The notes beneath the pieces are model-generated. The model did no database searches. It was given only the letters and a program-made list of their open reading frames with translations, and was not told where the DNA came from. The translations under genes were made by a program, and so were the position numbers. Positions 33,863-44,141 of a stretch of DNA of 64,000 bases are shown piece after piece; position 1 is the stretch's first letter; each line of letters starts with the position of its first letter. This stretch comes from Vibrio sp. 14G-20 (GTDB lineage Bacteria; Pseudomonadota; Gammaproteobacteria; Enterobacterales; Vibrionaceae). The stretch is from assembly GCF_026241515.1 (NCBI RefSeq), contig NZ_JAPHPW010000007.1, forward strand, positions 62,001 through 126,000, written 5' to 3'.

Positions 33863-36631
33863 TTAGGCTTTAGGGCGCATGATATTCTTAACCTTACGGC
33901 TATTTTCACCAAAGATACTTTGCACTAGCGCATTCATCTCTTCTACAGAGACCGATCTCGCCACTCGTTCTACTTGAGACAAAGCTTCGATACCGTAGCC
34001 ATGGAGCAGATAACGAGACACATACCACGCTTGGTCGATAGAGCTCTTCTCTAGAGGTGTGAAATCAGCTTCGAACTGTTTCACGACCGCTCGCATTTCC
34101 TCTTCAGAGACACCTTGCAGAAGGTCAGTAATCACCTTATCGATCGCCACTTCGACTTGATCAACGTTCTCCGGAGCTACCATCGCCCCGATAACCCACT
34201 CACCACTCAGCTCACTATCTGCGGATGCTGAATACGTATAAGGCGAGTAATCTAAACTCAACTCTTCACGAATATAGGTATCTAAACGAGTCGCCAGCAA
34301 GCGTTGCAGTAAGTCTTCCATGAAAACATCTTTTGCCGACATTTTAACTTCAACGCTAGGCTCAGAGATAACTCGTAGGATGTACTCTGCACTATTCACA
34401 TTGTTGATCGCCAAATCAATGCGTGATTCAGTTGGCTGCTTGTAAGCCACTTTAAAGTCAGGAACCTCGGCTTTTTCTAATGGAATCGAAGCCAAGTATT
34501 GCTCAACCAAAGGCTTTAATTCACTTGGGTCGATATCACCCACGATCACCAATTGGTTATGTCTCATTTGACCAAACAGCTGCTGGTGAAGATTAGCGAC
34601 GTCTTCCACAGAAACCGCTTCAACACGTTCTTTGTCAACAAAGAGGTGGCCACTGTCCTGACCATAGATATTCTGGTTTCTTGCGCGCTCAAACTGGCCA
34701 ACAGGGCTGCTCAAGAAAGATTCTTGACCTTGTACAAACTCCTGCTTCACTGCCTCTAACTGCTCGGGAACAATTTTAGGCGCAGTGATGAAGGTATAAA
34801 GCGCAGCAAACGTATCTTTAAGCCCATCTTTATTAATATTAAACTCAATACCATGGCGGGTGTTGCCAATAAAGGAATCGGCTCGAATATCTTCACGATC
34901 AAAATACGCTAAAAGCTCAGAACCCGTAAATTCACCAACACCACTTCGAGCGAAGGTAGGTAACGCAACCTCAACGGCGGGATATAAGCTTGGATCCAAC
35001 GCGGCTTTTCCACCGAGGCTCATGTACATCACACCAACATCATCACCTGCCACATAATCACGCAGGTACCACATGTCGATACCATTGCTTAATGTCCACT
35101 TTTGGATGTATGGGTCGACGGACATTTGTTCCGCAAGCACAACCTCACCCTGCGAACTTGGTACAGCAAAGGCACTCACTGTCGCAATCGCGAGCGGCTG
35201 TGCTCCCGTTTCGCTGTAAGTCGCTTTTAGACTATCTAGCGAGTCAATGACCGCCGCTCTGTCTTCAGAATCGTCCAAGCCGATAACAAGGAAGTAATCA
35301 TCAGAAAGCAGGTCTTTGATATTGTCGTTAATCGCCTTAAGGTTTAGGTTCGCAATGAAGGTTTCTAAACTGGCTTGATAGTCTTTCTGCGACTGGACGA
35401 TTCGATCAGTTACAAGCGCTCTGGTTTTGTAGTTCGCGTGGTCAACGCTGTCCATTTTGGCCCAGTCATGCTCAATGTTACCCAGCAAGTCTTGGTAGTA
35501 GTGCTGCTCGCCAACGATGTCCGTTTTCGACACGCCAAAGTCACGCAGTGATGCCAATGTAGAGAGCATCTCTTGTTGGATGACCTCACGGCCACCTGCT
35601 GGGAAACCAACACTGATTGAGGAATAATTCAGAGAGCCCATTCGGTAGTTATCGGACGCTACCCATTGAGTCGGCAGCGCTGCATCATTGAATACTGCTT
35701 CGAGTCGCTGTTGAATGATTTGTTGCGCGGTTTCATCTAACCAACGTTGATGCTGTTGAGCATGAGTTTCAACTCTATCTAAGCCACGATTAAACGTTAG
35801 AGTAATGCTCGGCGCTTCTCTTCCTGCGTATCCAACATAATCATCTTCATTGAACGAGGTCATTTTCTGCTTTTCTGGTCTCGGGGTGTCACCACGCTCC
35901 CAGCTAGAAAACTTCTCTTCAATCAAAGGAATCAAGGTTTTGATGTCTACATCACCTGAAATAACTAACTCGGCGATTTGAGGTTGATACCAAGTTTGGT
36001 AGAAGTCAGATAAGCCTTGCGGCGTTGCCTCTACAACCGATGTTTTCGAGCCCAATGCATCTTGAGATTCATACGGACCACCTTCAATCAAGTGGTCATA
36101 AAATACCTCTCCGAATGACTTGTCATCAAGACGAGCTATGCGAAACTCACCAAGAATCACGCCTTTCTCTTTTTCAACTTCAGAGCTTGCGATGTCTAGG
36201 CCGTCACCCACATCACGCATCCACGTCAAAGCAGACTGCAACTCGATGTTATCAGGCAAATCTAACTGGTATACCGTCTCTTCATAAGAGGTGTAGGCGT
36301 TAATATCCGCACCAAAGCTAGAACCGGCGTCTTCAAACAGACGAATCACATCGTTTTGAGAAAAGTTTTTACTGCCATTGAATGCCATATGCTCGACAAA
36401 GTGAGCATAACCTTCCTGTTGAGAAGTCTCTTGAATCGAACCCGCGTGCACGACTAAGCGTACAGAAACAGACTCTTCATGATCAGGATAAACATGATAG
36501 ATAAGACCGTTTTCCAGCTGACCTGACTTCCACGCTGGATCCAGTTGGATTAAGTTTTCGGTAGTTTTTGATGTTGAGCTACAGCCAACCAAAGTTAGGC
36601 ATAGTGCCGTCGCTAAATAATATGTTTTCAT
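33863..36631 (-). CDS. M16 family lipoprotein zinc peptidase
   Basis: A 922-residue protease of the pitrilysin/insulinase family. The signal segment ends in lipobox LVGC with Cys17, so it is probably membrane-anchored in the periplasm. The inverted zinc motif HFVEH is at residues 77-81, and the distal glutamate lies in EKEKGVILGEFR near residue 155. The second M16 unit begins near residue 530 (WTLSNGIDMWYLRD) and lacks the HxxEH, as usual for the inactive half. It is expected to degrade short peptides in the periplasm. It is a single gene between its own terminator and the two-component operon. Confidence 0.93.
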   Translation of the reverse strand: MKTYYLATALCLTLVGCSSTSKTTENLIQLDPAWKSGQLENGLIYHVYPDHEESVSVRLVVHAGSIQETSQQEGYAHFVEHMAFNGSKNFSQNDVIRLFEDAGSSFGADINAYTSYEETVYQLDLPDNIELQSALTWMRDVGDGLDIASSEVEKEKGVILGEFRIARLDDKSFGEVFYDHLIEGGPYESQDALGSKTSVVEATPQGLSDFYQTWYQPQIAELVISGDVDIKTLIPLIEEKFSSWERGDTPRPEKQKMTSFNEDDYVGYAGREAPSITLTFNRGLDRVETHAQQHQRWLDETAQQIIQQRLEAVFNDAALPTQWVASDNYRMGSLNYSSISVGFPAGGREVIQQEMLSTLASLRDFGVSKTDIVGEQHYYQDLLGNIEHDWAKMDSVDHANYKTRALVTDRIVQSQKDYQASLETFIANLNLKAINDNIKDLLSDDYFLVIGLDDSEDRAAVIDSLDSLKATYSETGAQPLAIATVSAFAVPSSQGEVVLAEQMSVDPYIQKWTLSNGIDMWYLRDYVAGDDVGVMYMSLGGKAALDPSLYPAVEVALPTFARSGVGEFTGSELLAYFDREDIRADSFIGNTRHGIEFNINKDGLKDTFAALYTFITAPKIVPEQLEAVKQEFVQGQESFLSSPVGQFERARNQNIYGQDSGHLFVDKERVEAVSVEDVANLHQQLFGQMRHNQLVIVGDIDPSELKPLVEQYLASIPLEKAEVPDFKVAYKQPTESRIDLAINNVNSAEYILRVISEPSVEVKMSAKDVFMEDLLQRLLATRLDTYIREELSLDYSPYTYSASADSELSGEWVIGAMVAPENVDQVEVAIDKVITDLLQGVSEEEMRAVVKQFEADFTPLEKSSIDQAWYVSRYLLHGYGIEALSQVERVARSVSVEEMNALVQSIFGENSRKVKNIMRPKA

Positions 36632-36843
36632 AACAACCTCTTAATGTCATTCATCGACAATATACAGATTGAGTTAACGATTATTATTTAATATTTAACC
36701 CGATGAATATCTTTGTGATCTGGATCTTTATTTTATAAATCACTGTGCGATATGTAAGATTAACTGTATTTACTTGAGTAGCACTTTAATAAGAACTTAT
36801 GACATCCATTTAAACACGCTTGCTGCATACCTTAAGTGAGTAT

Positions 36844-37686
36844 CTACATACCCTTAAACAATGCTTGTGAGGCGCGGCTGATCGGTAGTTTCTCGCCTGA
36901 CACATACGCAGACATCTGGCCGGAGAGGCCTTTCTTCACCTTATCAATCGCAGATACTTTCACCACCACGGAACGGTGGATCTGCCAAAACTCATCAGGG
37001 TTAAGCTGAGCAATCAACTCTTTTAGTGACACGCGAAGAATAAACTCCTCTAGTGAACCTCCTTGGCCCCTCTTAAATATAGACACGTACTTGTCTTCGG
37101 CTTTGAAGTAAGCAACATCATCAACAGAAATCAGGTGGATGTCTTCCCCGATACTGGCTTTGATCCATGTGAGGTGCTTTTGCTGCGGTCGATAGGGAGG
37201 TTGCTGCGAGGTTGATTGGGATAACTGTTGAAGCTGGTTCATTAGCGCCGCGATATCGGGCTGATCCGGTGTGCTGCCTGATCGCGTTTGGTTGCTCGAC
37301 AAGCGTGCTTGAACCTTCTGACATGTGGCCAGTAAACGCTCTTCATTGATCGGTTTTAGCAAGTAATCCATCGCATTGTGCTCAAAGGCTTTAACCGCAT
37401 ATTCATCATAAGCGGTAATGAAAACCACCAATGGCGGCGAAACTAACTTGTTCAGTTTTTTCGCCAACGAGATACCATCGAGCTCTGGCATTCGAATATC
37501 AAGAAAGACCACATCAGGCTCAAGCTGCTGAATACTCTGCATTGCCTCTAGCCCGTTTTGCGCCTTAGCGACGATCTCTAGCTCCGGCCAAACCTCAGCC
37601 AAACTCTTGTCGAGATGGTGCCTTAACAGTGCTTCGTCGTCTGCGATAATCGCCGAGACGCTTGGCTTTGATGCTGGGTTATTCAT
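36844..37686 (-). CDS. LytTR family response regulator
   Basis: A 280-residue regulator: the receiver domain (about 10-125) has the phospho-acceptor Asp in [13 protein letters not shown] and the conserved Lys in [11 protein letters not shown] Gln-rich linker (about 135-180) follows, then the LytTR DNA-binding domain (about 180-280, with [12 protein letters not shown] and [15 protein letters not shown]). The ATG at 37686 follows AAGGAATAATC; the longer frame to 37731 adds an unlikely leader. It is the last gene of the operon and is paired with the kinase directly upstream. Confidence 0.95.
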   Translation of the reverse strand: MNNPASKPSVSAIIADDEALLRHHLDKSLAEVWPELEIVAKAQNGLEAMQSIQQLEPDVVFLDIRMPELDGISLAKKLNKLVSPPLVVFITAYDEYAVKAFEHNAMDYLLKPINEERLLATCQKVQARLSSNQTRSGSTPDQPDIAALMNQLQQLSQSTSQQPPYRPQQKHLTWIKASIGEDIHLISVDDVAYFKAEDKYVSIFKRGQGGSLEEFILRVSLKELIAQLNPDEFWQIHRSVVVKVSAIDKVKKGLSGQMSAYVSGEKLPISRASQALFKGM

Positions 37687-37754
37687 GATTATTCCTTCAA
37701 ATTCACACTGTAAATCGTCTGTTTTTGTCACAGTACTTATTTTCGTAACAGTGC

Positions 37755-38813
37755 CTAGAGTTTCAGAACTGCATTCTCGGAGCTAGTTTCGCTGATGTTC
37801 GGTAATAAGATAGTTGATACCACGCCACCCGTAGCCTGCTCGGTGATCGTGAGGCTCGCCTTATCACCGTATAGGGTTTCGATTCGCTGACGAATATTGC
37901 TTAACCCAACACCATGACCACTATTCACCGAGGGCGTTTTCAGCCCTGCACCATTATCAGCCACCTCAATCTTCAACTGCTCGGCTTGTTGAGCAATACG
38001 GATATTCACTTGGCCACCTGCGGCTTTTGGCTCAATACCGTGTGTGAGCGCATTCTCAACCAAAGGTTGAATTAAGAAGGGCGGAATCACTTGCTGATCG
38101 CTAATGTTGTTCGTTTCAATCGAGAAGGCTAAGCGCTCATCTAAACGAATTTTCTGGATGTTAAGATAAGCATCTAGCAAGTCGACCTCTTGTGCGATGG
38201 TCGATTGCTCAGTACGGCTGTTCTTCAGAGTCACACGCAGCAAATCAGTCAGCTTTTCGAGCATCAGCTTGGCTTTCGCACTGTCGCTCTCAATCAACAC
38301 ATTGATGGTCGCCAGCGTATTAAATAAGAAGTGCGGTTCGATTTGGCTTTGCAACTGCTTAAGTTGACTGAGTACTACAACCTTTTCTTGGTCTGCCTGA
38401 CGGCGCTTGGCCACTTCTAATTCATTGTCGGCACGCAGCTGCTGCTCTCGGGTGTAAAAATAGTAATAGCAAACCGAGCAGAAGATCACACCCAACAGCA
38501 CTACTGATTTAAGATCAGAGATATTGGAACCGAAATACCCGTTTAACCAGTAGTGCGCATTCAGGGTGCCGAAGGTCATCGCGACCACCATTGAGATGGC
38601 TACTTCAAGCCTTCTGGATGTTCTCTTAAACAACTTCACCAAGACGAAAGAGGAACCCACGGCGCTATAACCAAAGCCAAAACTGATTGCCAGGTTAACC
38701 GTTAATCCTCCGCCCCAAATCGTATGGGTTGTAACCGCAATAAGAACACAAAATAGCGTGGTGAACGCGAAGCTTTTAATCCATGAAAACCGACTGTTTG
38801 AAGAAGTGTTCAT
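37755..38813 (-). CDS. LytS-type sensor histidine kinase
   Basis: A 352-residue inner-membrane kinase. The N-terminal half has about four membrane spans ([17 protein letters not shown], then [12 protein letters not shown] and two more). A coiled coil (about 120-150) leads to the phosphorylated His in [23 protein letters not shown], and to the ATP-binding N-box [17 protein letters not shown] and VADNGAGLK. It has no extracellular sensor domain, so it may sense the membrane or a partner such as the adjoining ABC transporter. Its ATG overlaps the stop of the barrel protein gene. Confidence 0.93.
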   Translation of the reverse strand: MNTSSNSRFSWIKSFAFTTLFCVLIAVTTHTIWGGGLTVNLAISFGFGYSAVGSSFVLVKLFKRTSRRLEVAISMVVAMTFGTLNAHYWLNGYFGSNISDLKSVVLLGVIFCSVCYYYFYTREQQLRADNELEVAKRRQADQEKVVVLSQLKQLQSQIEPHFLFNTLATINVLIESDSAKAKLMLEKLTDLLRVTLKNSRTEQSTIAQEVDLLDAYLNIQKIRLDERLAFSIETNNISDQQVIPPFLIQPLVENALTHGIEPKAAGGQVNIRIAQQAEQLKIEVADNGAGLKTPSVNSGHGVGLSNIRQRIETLYGDKASLTITEQATGGVVSTILLPNISETSSENAVLKL

Positions 38814-40105
38814 TAAAATCGTCCTTTGATATTTATAAGAATCATATGACTATCAGGTAAGTTGACGTAAGCAGAATCACTTTTACCGCCTAGAAAGCGT
38901 GTAGCAAGTTCCAATTCCAACGATGAATCGCCATTATCTAACGCCTGATAGTTGAGCCACTGAGTCGCAATAAAACCACCGTCTTGTGGAGACAGCATCA
39001 CATCAAATGTTGGCGTGATATCTTCAAGCCAGCCATGTGTCGAATCCAAAGACCAGTGAAACATGATGTTGTGTTGAACCAAATTAGCGTGCTGATAGCC
39101 TTGCGCATAAGAACCTGCCAACGAAACTGTCATCGGATTCACTGACAAAGACTCTGCACTTTCTATCGCACTTTGCCATTCAGAATTACTCCAAGCGCGG
39201 CTATCAAACCAATATTCCAACACCACATTATGGCCCGTGTCATTGGCCCATGTTAATCCTGCTAACGCTTGATAGGCCTCGCCTTGCTCTTCTAAATAAA
39301 CAGGTTTAAGCATGGAATCAGGCTGGTTGTAGCCAAGGCTTTGTCGCTGATAAACCATCGAACCATGAAACTCCCATGCGAGGTTTAATACCGATACCAA
39401 GCTCGCGCCAAGCAAGCCGTGGCGCACGTCATCGTAATAAGCGACCCATTGATATTCGTGGTCGCCAATCAGGTTGTAACGACGTAAGCCAACCCCTTGT
39501 TGCTGATTCTGCTTTTCGAACTCATTCACGTCTTGGGAAGTCCACGAAGAATCGCTGTAAAGCAGTGTCCATTCGCCCGTCATATCAAACAGTGACGCCG
39601 ACGCCACACCCGCGCCCTCTTCTGCGACAATGCCTACTGGGTTTTGGCGATAAGGTTTGATGATATCTAACGGTCGGTAGCCATAGCCCACGCCCCAATC
39701 GAGACGAACCTTGCCGAGCGTGACATCAAGATAGTGATCTCCGATTACTGAATTCGACACATCAACGCCACCTTGCCAAAACAACTCGCGCACGATGAAT
39801 TCCGATTCAAAGCTCACCTCTTGCCCTTGAGGGTTGTTGCTCAAAATATCGTTGGCTTTCACTGCAAACAGACCAAGCCAATTGTTGTATCCAACCTCAA
39901 GATCCAGCAAACCATTCAACGACTGACGATTATCAGATGCCAAAGGGCTAAAAGGCGACTCTCGTGATTCAATCGCTTCGGCACTCAGTTGCCAGTCCCA
40001 CGCTAGGCTCAATTCATCTGCCTGAATCGTGTTACTCACACAAGACAATAAAAACAAGGTAGCGATTAAAGGCTTGATGTGGAATCGACGACTAGAAGCT
40101 TTCAT
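38813..40105 (-). CDS. Outer-membrane beta-barrel protein of the ABC/two-component operon
   Basis: A 430-residue secreted protein with a signal peptide (KPLIATLFLLSCVSNTIQA, cleavage about residue 30). It is made of alternating beta strands and ends in a terminal Phe (ILINIKGRF), the mark of outer-membrane barrels. It contains repeats of the pattern LEVGYNNWLGLFAVK and TLGKVRLDWGVGYGYRP. I do not recognise a substrate. I place the start at the ATG 40105; the GTG at 40114 is an alternative. Between the LolA-like gene and the kinase gene, it is probably the outer-membrane end of the same export or lipid transfer pathway. Confidence 0.75.
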   Translation of the reverse strand: MKASSRRFHIKPLIATLFLLSCVSNTIQADELSLAWDWQLSAEAIESRESPFSPLASDNRQSLNGLLDLEVGYNNWLGLFAVKANDILSNNPQGQEVSFESEFIVRELFWQGGVDVSNSVIGDHYLDVTLGKVRLDWGVGYGYRPLDIIKPYRQNPVGIVAEEGAGVASASLFDMTGEWTLLYSDSSWTSQDVNEFEKQNQQQGVGLRRYNLIGDHEYQWVAYYDDVRHGLLGASLVSVLNLAWEFHGSMVYQRQSLGYNQPDSMLKPVYLEEQGEAYQALAGLTWANDTGHNVVLEYWFDSRAWSNSEWQSAIESAESLSVNPMTVSLAGSYAQGYQHANLVQHNIMFHWSLDSTHGWLEDITPTFDVMLSPQDGGFIATQWLNYQALDNGDSSLELELATRFLGGKSDSAYVNLPDSHMILINIKGRF

Positions 40106-40114
40106 ACCACCCAC

Positions 40115-40897
40115 CTAAAGCCCAGACACGCTATTACGTGATAAGTAAGCAGGGTTGTAATACTTATCTGCCAAGCTTTTTTCACTCACTTCGCGGTACT
40201 CAATTACAGTTTTTTTACTTGGTTGAATCTTATCGAACAAGGTCATCGACACTACTGTTGGTAATCCATCTCGCACGCCTTCCGTAAACCAAGCTTGCTT
40301 GGCTAACTTTCCTGAACGCAGGTACAAATCTGCTTTAACTGGAAATGCGCGATCTGCTGTTAACCACAGATCAATCGATTGATAACTCGCACCCTTGGTT
40401 TTCGCCGATAGCTTTAGGTGATGGGTATCGATTGTCTCGCCAGTCGGCATCTCAACCTGTTGTTCAGCAACCCACTCGCCTTGATAGTCCTCACTCCAAG
40501 TGAGCGTCGATATATCGCCTACCGAAGCTTCGCCAAGCAGCTTTTGCATCGGGGTAATACGAATTGGACGGCGAGATTTCGGCATCAATAACCAATAGTT
40601 GTCTTCAATCATCAGCATCTTTTGACCTGCCTCGACAGCCGACTTGAACACGACCAAAGACTCTCGGTTTGGTCTTGTATAGACGTTGTACTCACGGGTT
40701 TTATCGAGTTGTTCGTCTTGATATAGCGCGACTAAAGAGACCACCTTGGACGCCTGTGCGCTGTTCAATCGGTAGCTATCTGCCTTAGCAATCATCTCGG
40801 TGACTTGCTGTGAATCGAGGGCCCAGCTTGGTGCCGATGCTAGAACCAAAGCCAACGCAGCACCTAAAATAGTGAGTGAACGAGTTAATTTACACAT
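40115..40897 (-). CDS. LolA-like periplasmic outer-membrane lipoprotein-sorting protein
   Basis: A 260-residue periplasmic protein with a clear signal peptide (TRSLTILGAALALVLASAPSWA). The mature part follows the LolA_like pattern of a curved beta sheet: YNVYTRPNRESLVVF, EDNYWLLMPKSRRPIRITPMQKLLGEASVGDI and the late PVKADLYLRSGKLAKQAWF. Such proteins carry a hydrophobic ligand across the periplasm. Its start overlaps the ABC permease by eight bases, so it is made together with the transporter, and the barrel gene follows. This is not the housekeeping LolA, which lies elsewhere in Vibrio. Confidence 0.88.
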   Translation of the reverse strand: MCKLTRSLTILGAALALVLASAPSWALDSQQVTEMIAKADSYRLNSAQASKVVSLVALYQDEQLDKTREYNVYTRPNRESLVVFKSAVEAGQKMLMIEDNYWLLMPKSRRPIRITPMQKLLGEASVGDISTLTWSEDYQGEWVAEQQVEMPTGETIDTHHLKLSAKTKGASYQSIDLWLTADRAFPVKADLYLRSGKLAKQAWFTEGVRDGLPTVVSMTLFDKIQPSKKTVIEYREVSEKSLADKYYNPAYLSRNSVSGL

Positions 40898-42179
40898 AAA
40901 CCAGCGCCTCCGTGATTGGCTTATTCACGCCTTTACGAGCAGAGAAATAAGCAGCCAGCAAACATATCGTCAGCACACCTAAAGTGGCGTAACCAACCAA
41001 TTCCAATGAGAAGTAAATGTTGAGTGGATAACCTTCGGTTCGACCCGGAGGTGGTGGCATTTGTATATCAACCACCAGCAATAACACCGACACTAAGCCA
41101 CTCACTAGCGCGCCTATCGCACTGCCAATCACCGCCAGCAATCCCGCCTCTTTTAAGAAGCCTGCGACGATTTCAGAAGGGTAACTACCAAGAGCCGACA
41201 AGGTACCAATTTCACGAGTGCGCTCTGTCACTGACATGGTCATGGTGTTGAACAACGAAACGAACACCACCAATGCCATTACCGCGCCCATGATGCCGAA
41301 GATACGGTCGTAAAGGTCTTTAACCTTGGTGTAGAAAAAAGCGCGATCTTGCCACGGGGTAATCTCTATTTCGCGATCTTGTTGTTCGCTTTGTCTATTC
41401 AGTAACACCTCGATGCGTTGCTGCACGGTCGATGTCTTGCTGGTTTCGAAAAGGAATACCGATAAGGTGCTGACTTTGTCTGAAGCCAGAAGCTCTTGCG
41501 CTGTGGTGATGTGTACGTACAACTGACGTTTATCCAACTCAGGAACACCAGTCGAGTAGATGCCTTGCACCTTAAAATCAAAGGCATTCAAAGCACCATC
41601 ACTGGTAGTCGCGAGCAATGTGACCCAATCACCAACCGCAACTTTGAGGTTACGAGCAAGGTCAGTTCCCAGCATCACTTGTGGTTCTTGGTTGTCGTAT
41701 CTTGGCGATTTCACATCCGAGAGAGTCTGACCGCTGCGCACATCAAGAAACGGCCCTTTCATATCGAACTCACGCTCATTAACGCCCGTTCCCATAAAGA
41801 TGGTCGACTTACTGCCGTTAGACACCAAACCGCTGAAGTAGACTCTTGGCTGCACACCACGCACGTCACTATCGCCAATGATGCTCTTGGTGAGCGCTTG
41901 AACGTTGTCTAGGCCATTGCTCAATGGCATGTCTTCGTCTTGTTCAAAATAGCCCGGCGTGCTCAAAGTGAGATGACCCGTATCGCGCGCGGTTGATTCT
42001 CTCAAAGATTCGTAGGTGTAAAGCCCATAGCCACCCGCACTGGTGAGGGCAAATACGGCAATCGCGATGATCAACACCGAAAGCAGGCTGCGGCGACCAT
42101 TTCTCAATAGATTAAGCCACGCCAAACGCACCGAGGTTGGAAACAAAAACGTGCTCATTATTTGTATTAACTTGCCCAT
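40890..42179 (-). CDS. MacB/LolCE-type ABC transporter permease
   Basis: A 429-residue inner-membrane subunit with the four-span layout of the FtsX/MacB superfamily: one span near residue 35, a large periplasmic domain (about 55-290), then three spans near 295-420 with VSLFNTMTMSVTERTREIGTLSALGSYPSEI. It should work with the ATPase encoded just upstream, whose last 13 bases it overlaps. Such mechanotransmission ABC pairs extract lipoproteins or push periplasmic substrates rather than move solutes across the inner membrane. Start 42179 is chosen; an ATG 21 bases later also fits. Confidence 0.92.
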   Translation of the reverse strand: MGKLIQIMSTFLFPTSVRLAWLNLLRNGRRSLLSVLIIAIAVFALTSAGGYGLYTYESLRESTARDTGHLTLSTPGYFEQDEDMPLSNGLDNVQALTKSIIGDSDVRGVQPRVYFSGLVSNGSKSTIFMGTGVNEREFDMKGPFLDVRSGQTLSDVKSPRYDNQEPQVMLGTDLARNLKVAVGDWVTLLATTSDGALNAFDFKVQGIYSTGVPELDKRQLYVHITTAQELLASDKVSTLSVFLFETSKTSTVQQRIEVLLNRQSEQQDREIEITPWQDRAFFYTKVKDLYDRIFGIMGAVMALVVFVSLFNTMTMSVTERTREIGTLSALGSYPSEIVAGFLKEAGLLAVIGSAIGALVSGLVSVLLLVVDIQMPPPPGRTEGYPLNIYFSLELVGYATLGVLTICLLAAYFSARKGVNKPITEALVYV

Positions 42180-42865
42180 GAGATAGCCTCCGTTGCTGTG
42201 GCTTGTGGTGCCAATTGTCCGTCGATAAGCTCAATCACTCGATCACAACGCTGCGCCATTCTTGGGTCGTGCGTTGCGACAATAAAGGTTGTGCCCATCT
42301 CATGACCGAGCTCTTTCATAATGTCGATCACAAGGTTGGCAGTGTGGCTGTCTAAGCTGGCAGTCGGTTCATCGGCAATCACTAGGCTTGGGTTGTGGAT
42401 TAACGCTCTGGCTATCGCGACACGTTGTTGCTGACCGCCTGAAAGGTTGTCTGGGCGGTGATGAACGTAATCTCCTAGCCCAACACGCTCTAACATCTCT
42501 TGCGCTCTGGTCTGCTGTTCTTGTTTCGTGCTTTGGTTCAACATCAATGGATAAGCGACGTTCTCAAGCGCTGTCATCACAGGAACTAGATTGAAGCGCT
42601 GAAATACAAAACCCAACGACTGGCGACGAAAACGCGCAGCAGCGATTTGCTTTGTTGGATACGCTTTGCCATCAATGTTTATCTCGCCCTGATAGTCCAT
42701 ATCCAACAAACCAAGGATGTTCAACAGTGTGCTTTTCCCTGACCCAGAAGGGCCACACAACGCCACCATTTCACCGCGTTTGATTTGGCCATCGACTCCC
42801 TTGAGAGCGTCTACACTTTGCCCGCCAGTGAGATACGATTTGCCGATACCTTTAAATTCAATCAT
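42167..42865 (-). CDS. ABC transporter ATPase (LolD/MacB-like)
   Basis: A 232-residue ATPase with Walker A GPSGSGKSTL near residue 38, the signature LSGGQQQRVAIARAL near 140, Walker B VIADEPTASLD and the switch His in VATHD. Length and signature fit the LolD/FtsE/MacB group. It pairs with the FtsX-like permease immediately downstream. In context with the LolA-like and barrel genes it is likely the engine of an envelope lipid or lipoprotein transfer system. Confidence 0.94.
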   Translation of the reverse strand: MIEFKGIGKSYLTGGQSVDALKGVDGQIKRGEMVALCGPSGSGKSTLLNILGLLDMDYQGEINIDGKAYPTKQIAAARFRRQSLGFVFQRFNLVPVMTALENVAYPLMLNQSTKQEQQTRAQEMLERVGLGDYVHHRPDNLSGGQQQRVAIARALIHNPSLVIADEPTASLDSHTANLVIDIMKELGHEMGTTFIVATHDPRMAQRCDRVIELIDGQLAPQATATEAISWAS

Positions 42866-42951
42866 TCCGTTGTCCTCCGATTACCAATCCATTCTTCAGT
42901 GTTCGCAGCTACTATTTAGCTTTCGCGCTCATTATTTAGCATTCGCAATTG

Positions 42952-43626
42952 TTACTTGGCTTTCGCTATTAGGGCCTTCGCAGTCATAGTTTCGATGTTG
43001 CCAGCATCGGCTGTTTCCATTTGTTCTAGCCACGCTTGTGCTTGCTTAAGATCTTCAGCACGAATCGATGCCTCAATTGCATAACGGTAAATCCACGATG
43101 TCGCAGCGAAATGCTGTTGCTGGAAAGCGTCTTCCGCCAGTAGCGAGAGGAACAGGTCGTAACCGCGATCAAAGTGGTTAAACATGTCTGGAAGAGAGGT
43201 GTAAGTCACCGCAGCCATAGCGCGAGTCAGGTAAGAATCTGGTAACCCTTGAACTCGAGGTTGCTCATGAATCGGTTGGTCTTCGTCTTTAAGCAGAACC
43301 AGCGATTTATCAATGGTCGATAAACCTTTTTCGACATACTTCATCTTGTTCCAAGGCAAGAACGCATCACGCCCCATTAAGGTTTCTGTACTTCCTAAGT
43401 AAACCAAGGTCAGTGGCGTCGCGCCGTCTTGTTGCAGCGTGTCATTGAGGCGCTCATAAGCCACCTCGACCAGCTCTTCATTGCCTTGCGCGGCTTGGTT
43501 GTAAATATCAAGCACGTCTGCACTTGGGTTCGCTAAAGCTAACGTAGGAGCGATTGAAACAAGCCCAATCAAAAATGAGCGCTTAAATTGAGAAGTAAGT
43601 GAGTAAGTCGTGTTTGCAGTAGCCAT
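42952..43626 (-). CDS. Periplasmic TPR-like protein, first gene of the ABC/two-component operon
   Basis: A 224-residue protein I do not recognise by name. It has a signal peptide (basic QFKRS, hydrophobic FLIGLVSIAPTLALA) and is otherwise helical with TPR-like pairs (NEELVEVAYERLNDTLQQDG, YAIEASIRAEDLKQAQAWLEQM). AAGGGA precedes the start. It lies 86 bases upstream of the ABC ATPase and opens the operon ending in the LytTR regulator. It may be an accessory periplasmic partner of the transporter. Confidence 0.75.
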   Translation of the reverse strand: MATANTTYSLTSQFKRSFLIGLVSIAPTLALANPSADVLDIYNQAAQGNEELVEVAYERLNDTLQQDGATPLTLVYLGSTETLMGRDAFLPWNKMKYVEKGLSTIDKSLVLLKDEDQPIHEQPRVQGLPDSYLTRAMAAVTYTSLPDMFNHFDRGYDLFLSLLAEDAFQQQHFAATSWIYRYAIEASIRAEDLKQAQAWLEQMETADAGNIETMTAKALIAKAK

Positions 43627-44141
43627 GATTTTTAATCCCTTTCAAATGTTGACGTTGAAAGGTTAACTAGAATTTGTCGCGCAGTTTTACCAATGCGACG
43701 AATGGTAATAATGAGGAGTGAATGGTTGAGTGAGGGTGTGAATGGGGAAGGCATTAGATAAAAAGTAAAAGTAAAAAATGGATAAGCCAAACGTAATCTG
43801 ACATTTTCTAATTCAAACCTTGAGCAGAGCTGACTCATTCTACCTCCTTGTTAGATCGAGTAAATTGTCATTCGGACGCTGTTAATATGCATTTCCTCAA
43901 CTAAAGTTATTCATCCTATAAGGTTAGTGATTCTCAGTCCCCTTTATGCAATGGAAATGGAGAGCATTGACGATAAAAAAGTTTCACAAAGTTATCATCA
44001 ATATCCTAACTTTTTGATTCGGAAAGTTAATCTTCAAGCGTATTTTAAATTCTTTTTATGCATCTTGTACCCTACATCAAAGAAATAACCCTAAGATCAC
44101 CCTAAGATGCTGTTAATAATAATTTTATTATCATCGACAGA
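43627..44141. other. 515-base intergenic region upstream of the ABC operon and the accessory trio
   Basis: I see no convincing gene. The left part should hold the promoter of the leftward ABC operon. The right part is A/T-rich and carries the tandem 11-base repeat ACCCTAAGATC / ACCCTAAGATG (44088-44098, 44099-44109) and the near-palindrome AATAATAATTTTATTAT just before the first accessory gene, which may be its control region. A 68-codon minus-strand frame here has no supporting features. Confidence 0.45.

Noticed and set aside
43632-43838. 68-codon minus-strand frame upstream of the TPR-like gene
   Set aside because: It lies in the promoter region, no ribosome binding site or family; the composition looks non-coding.
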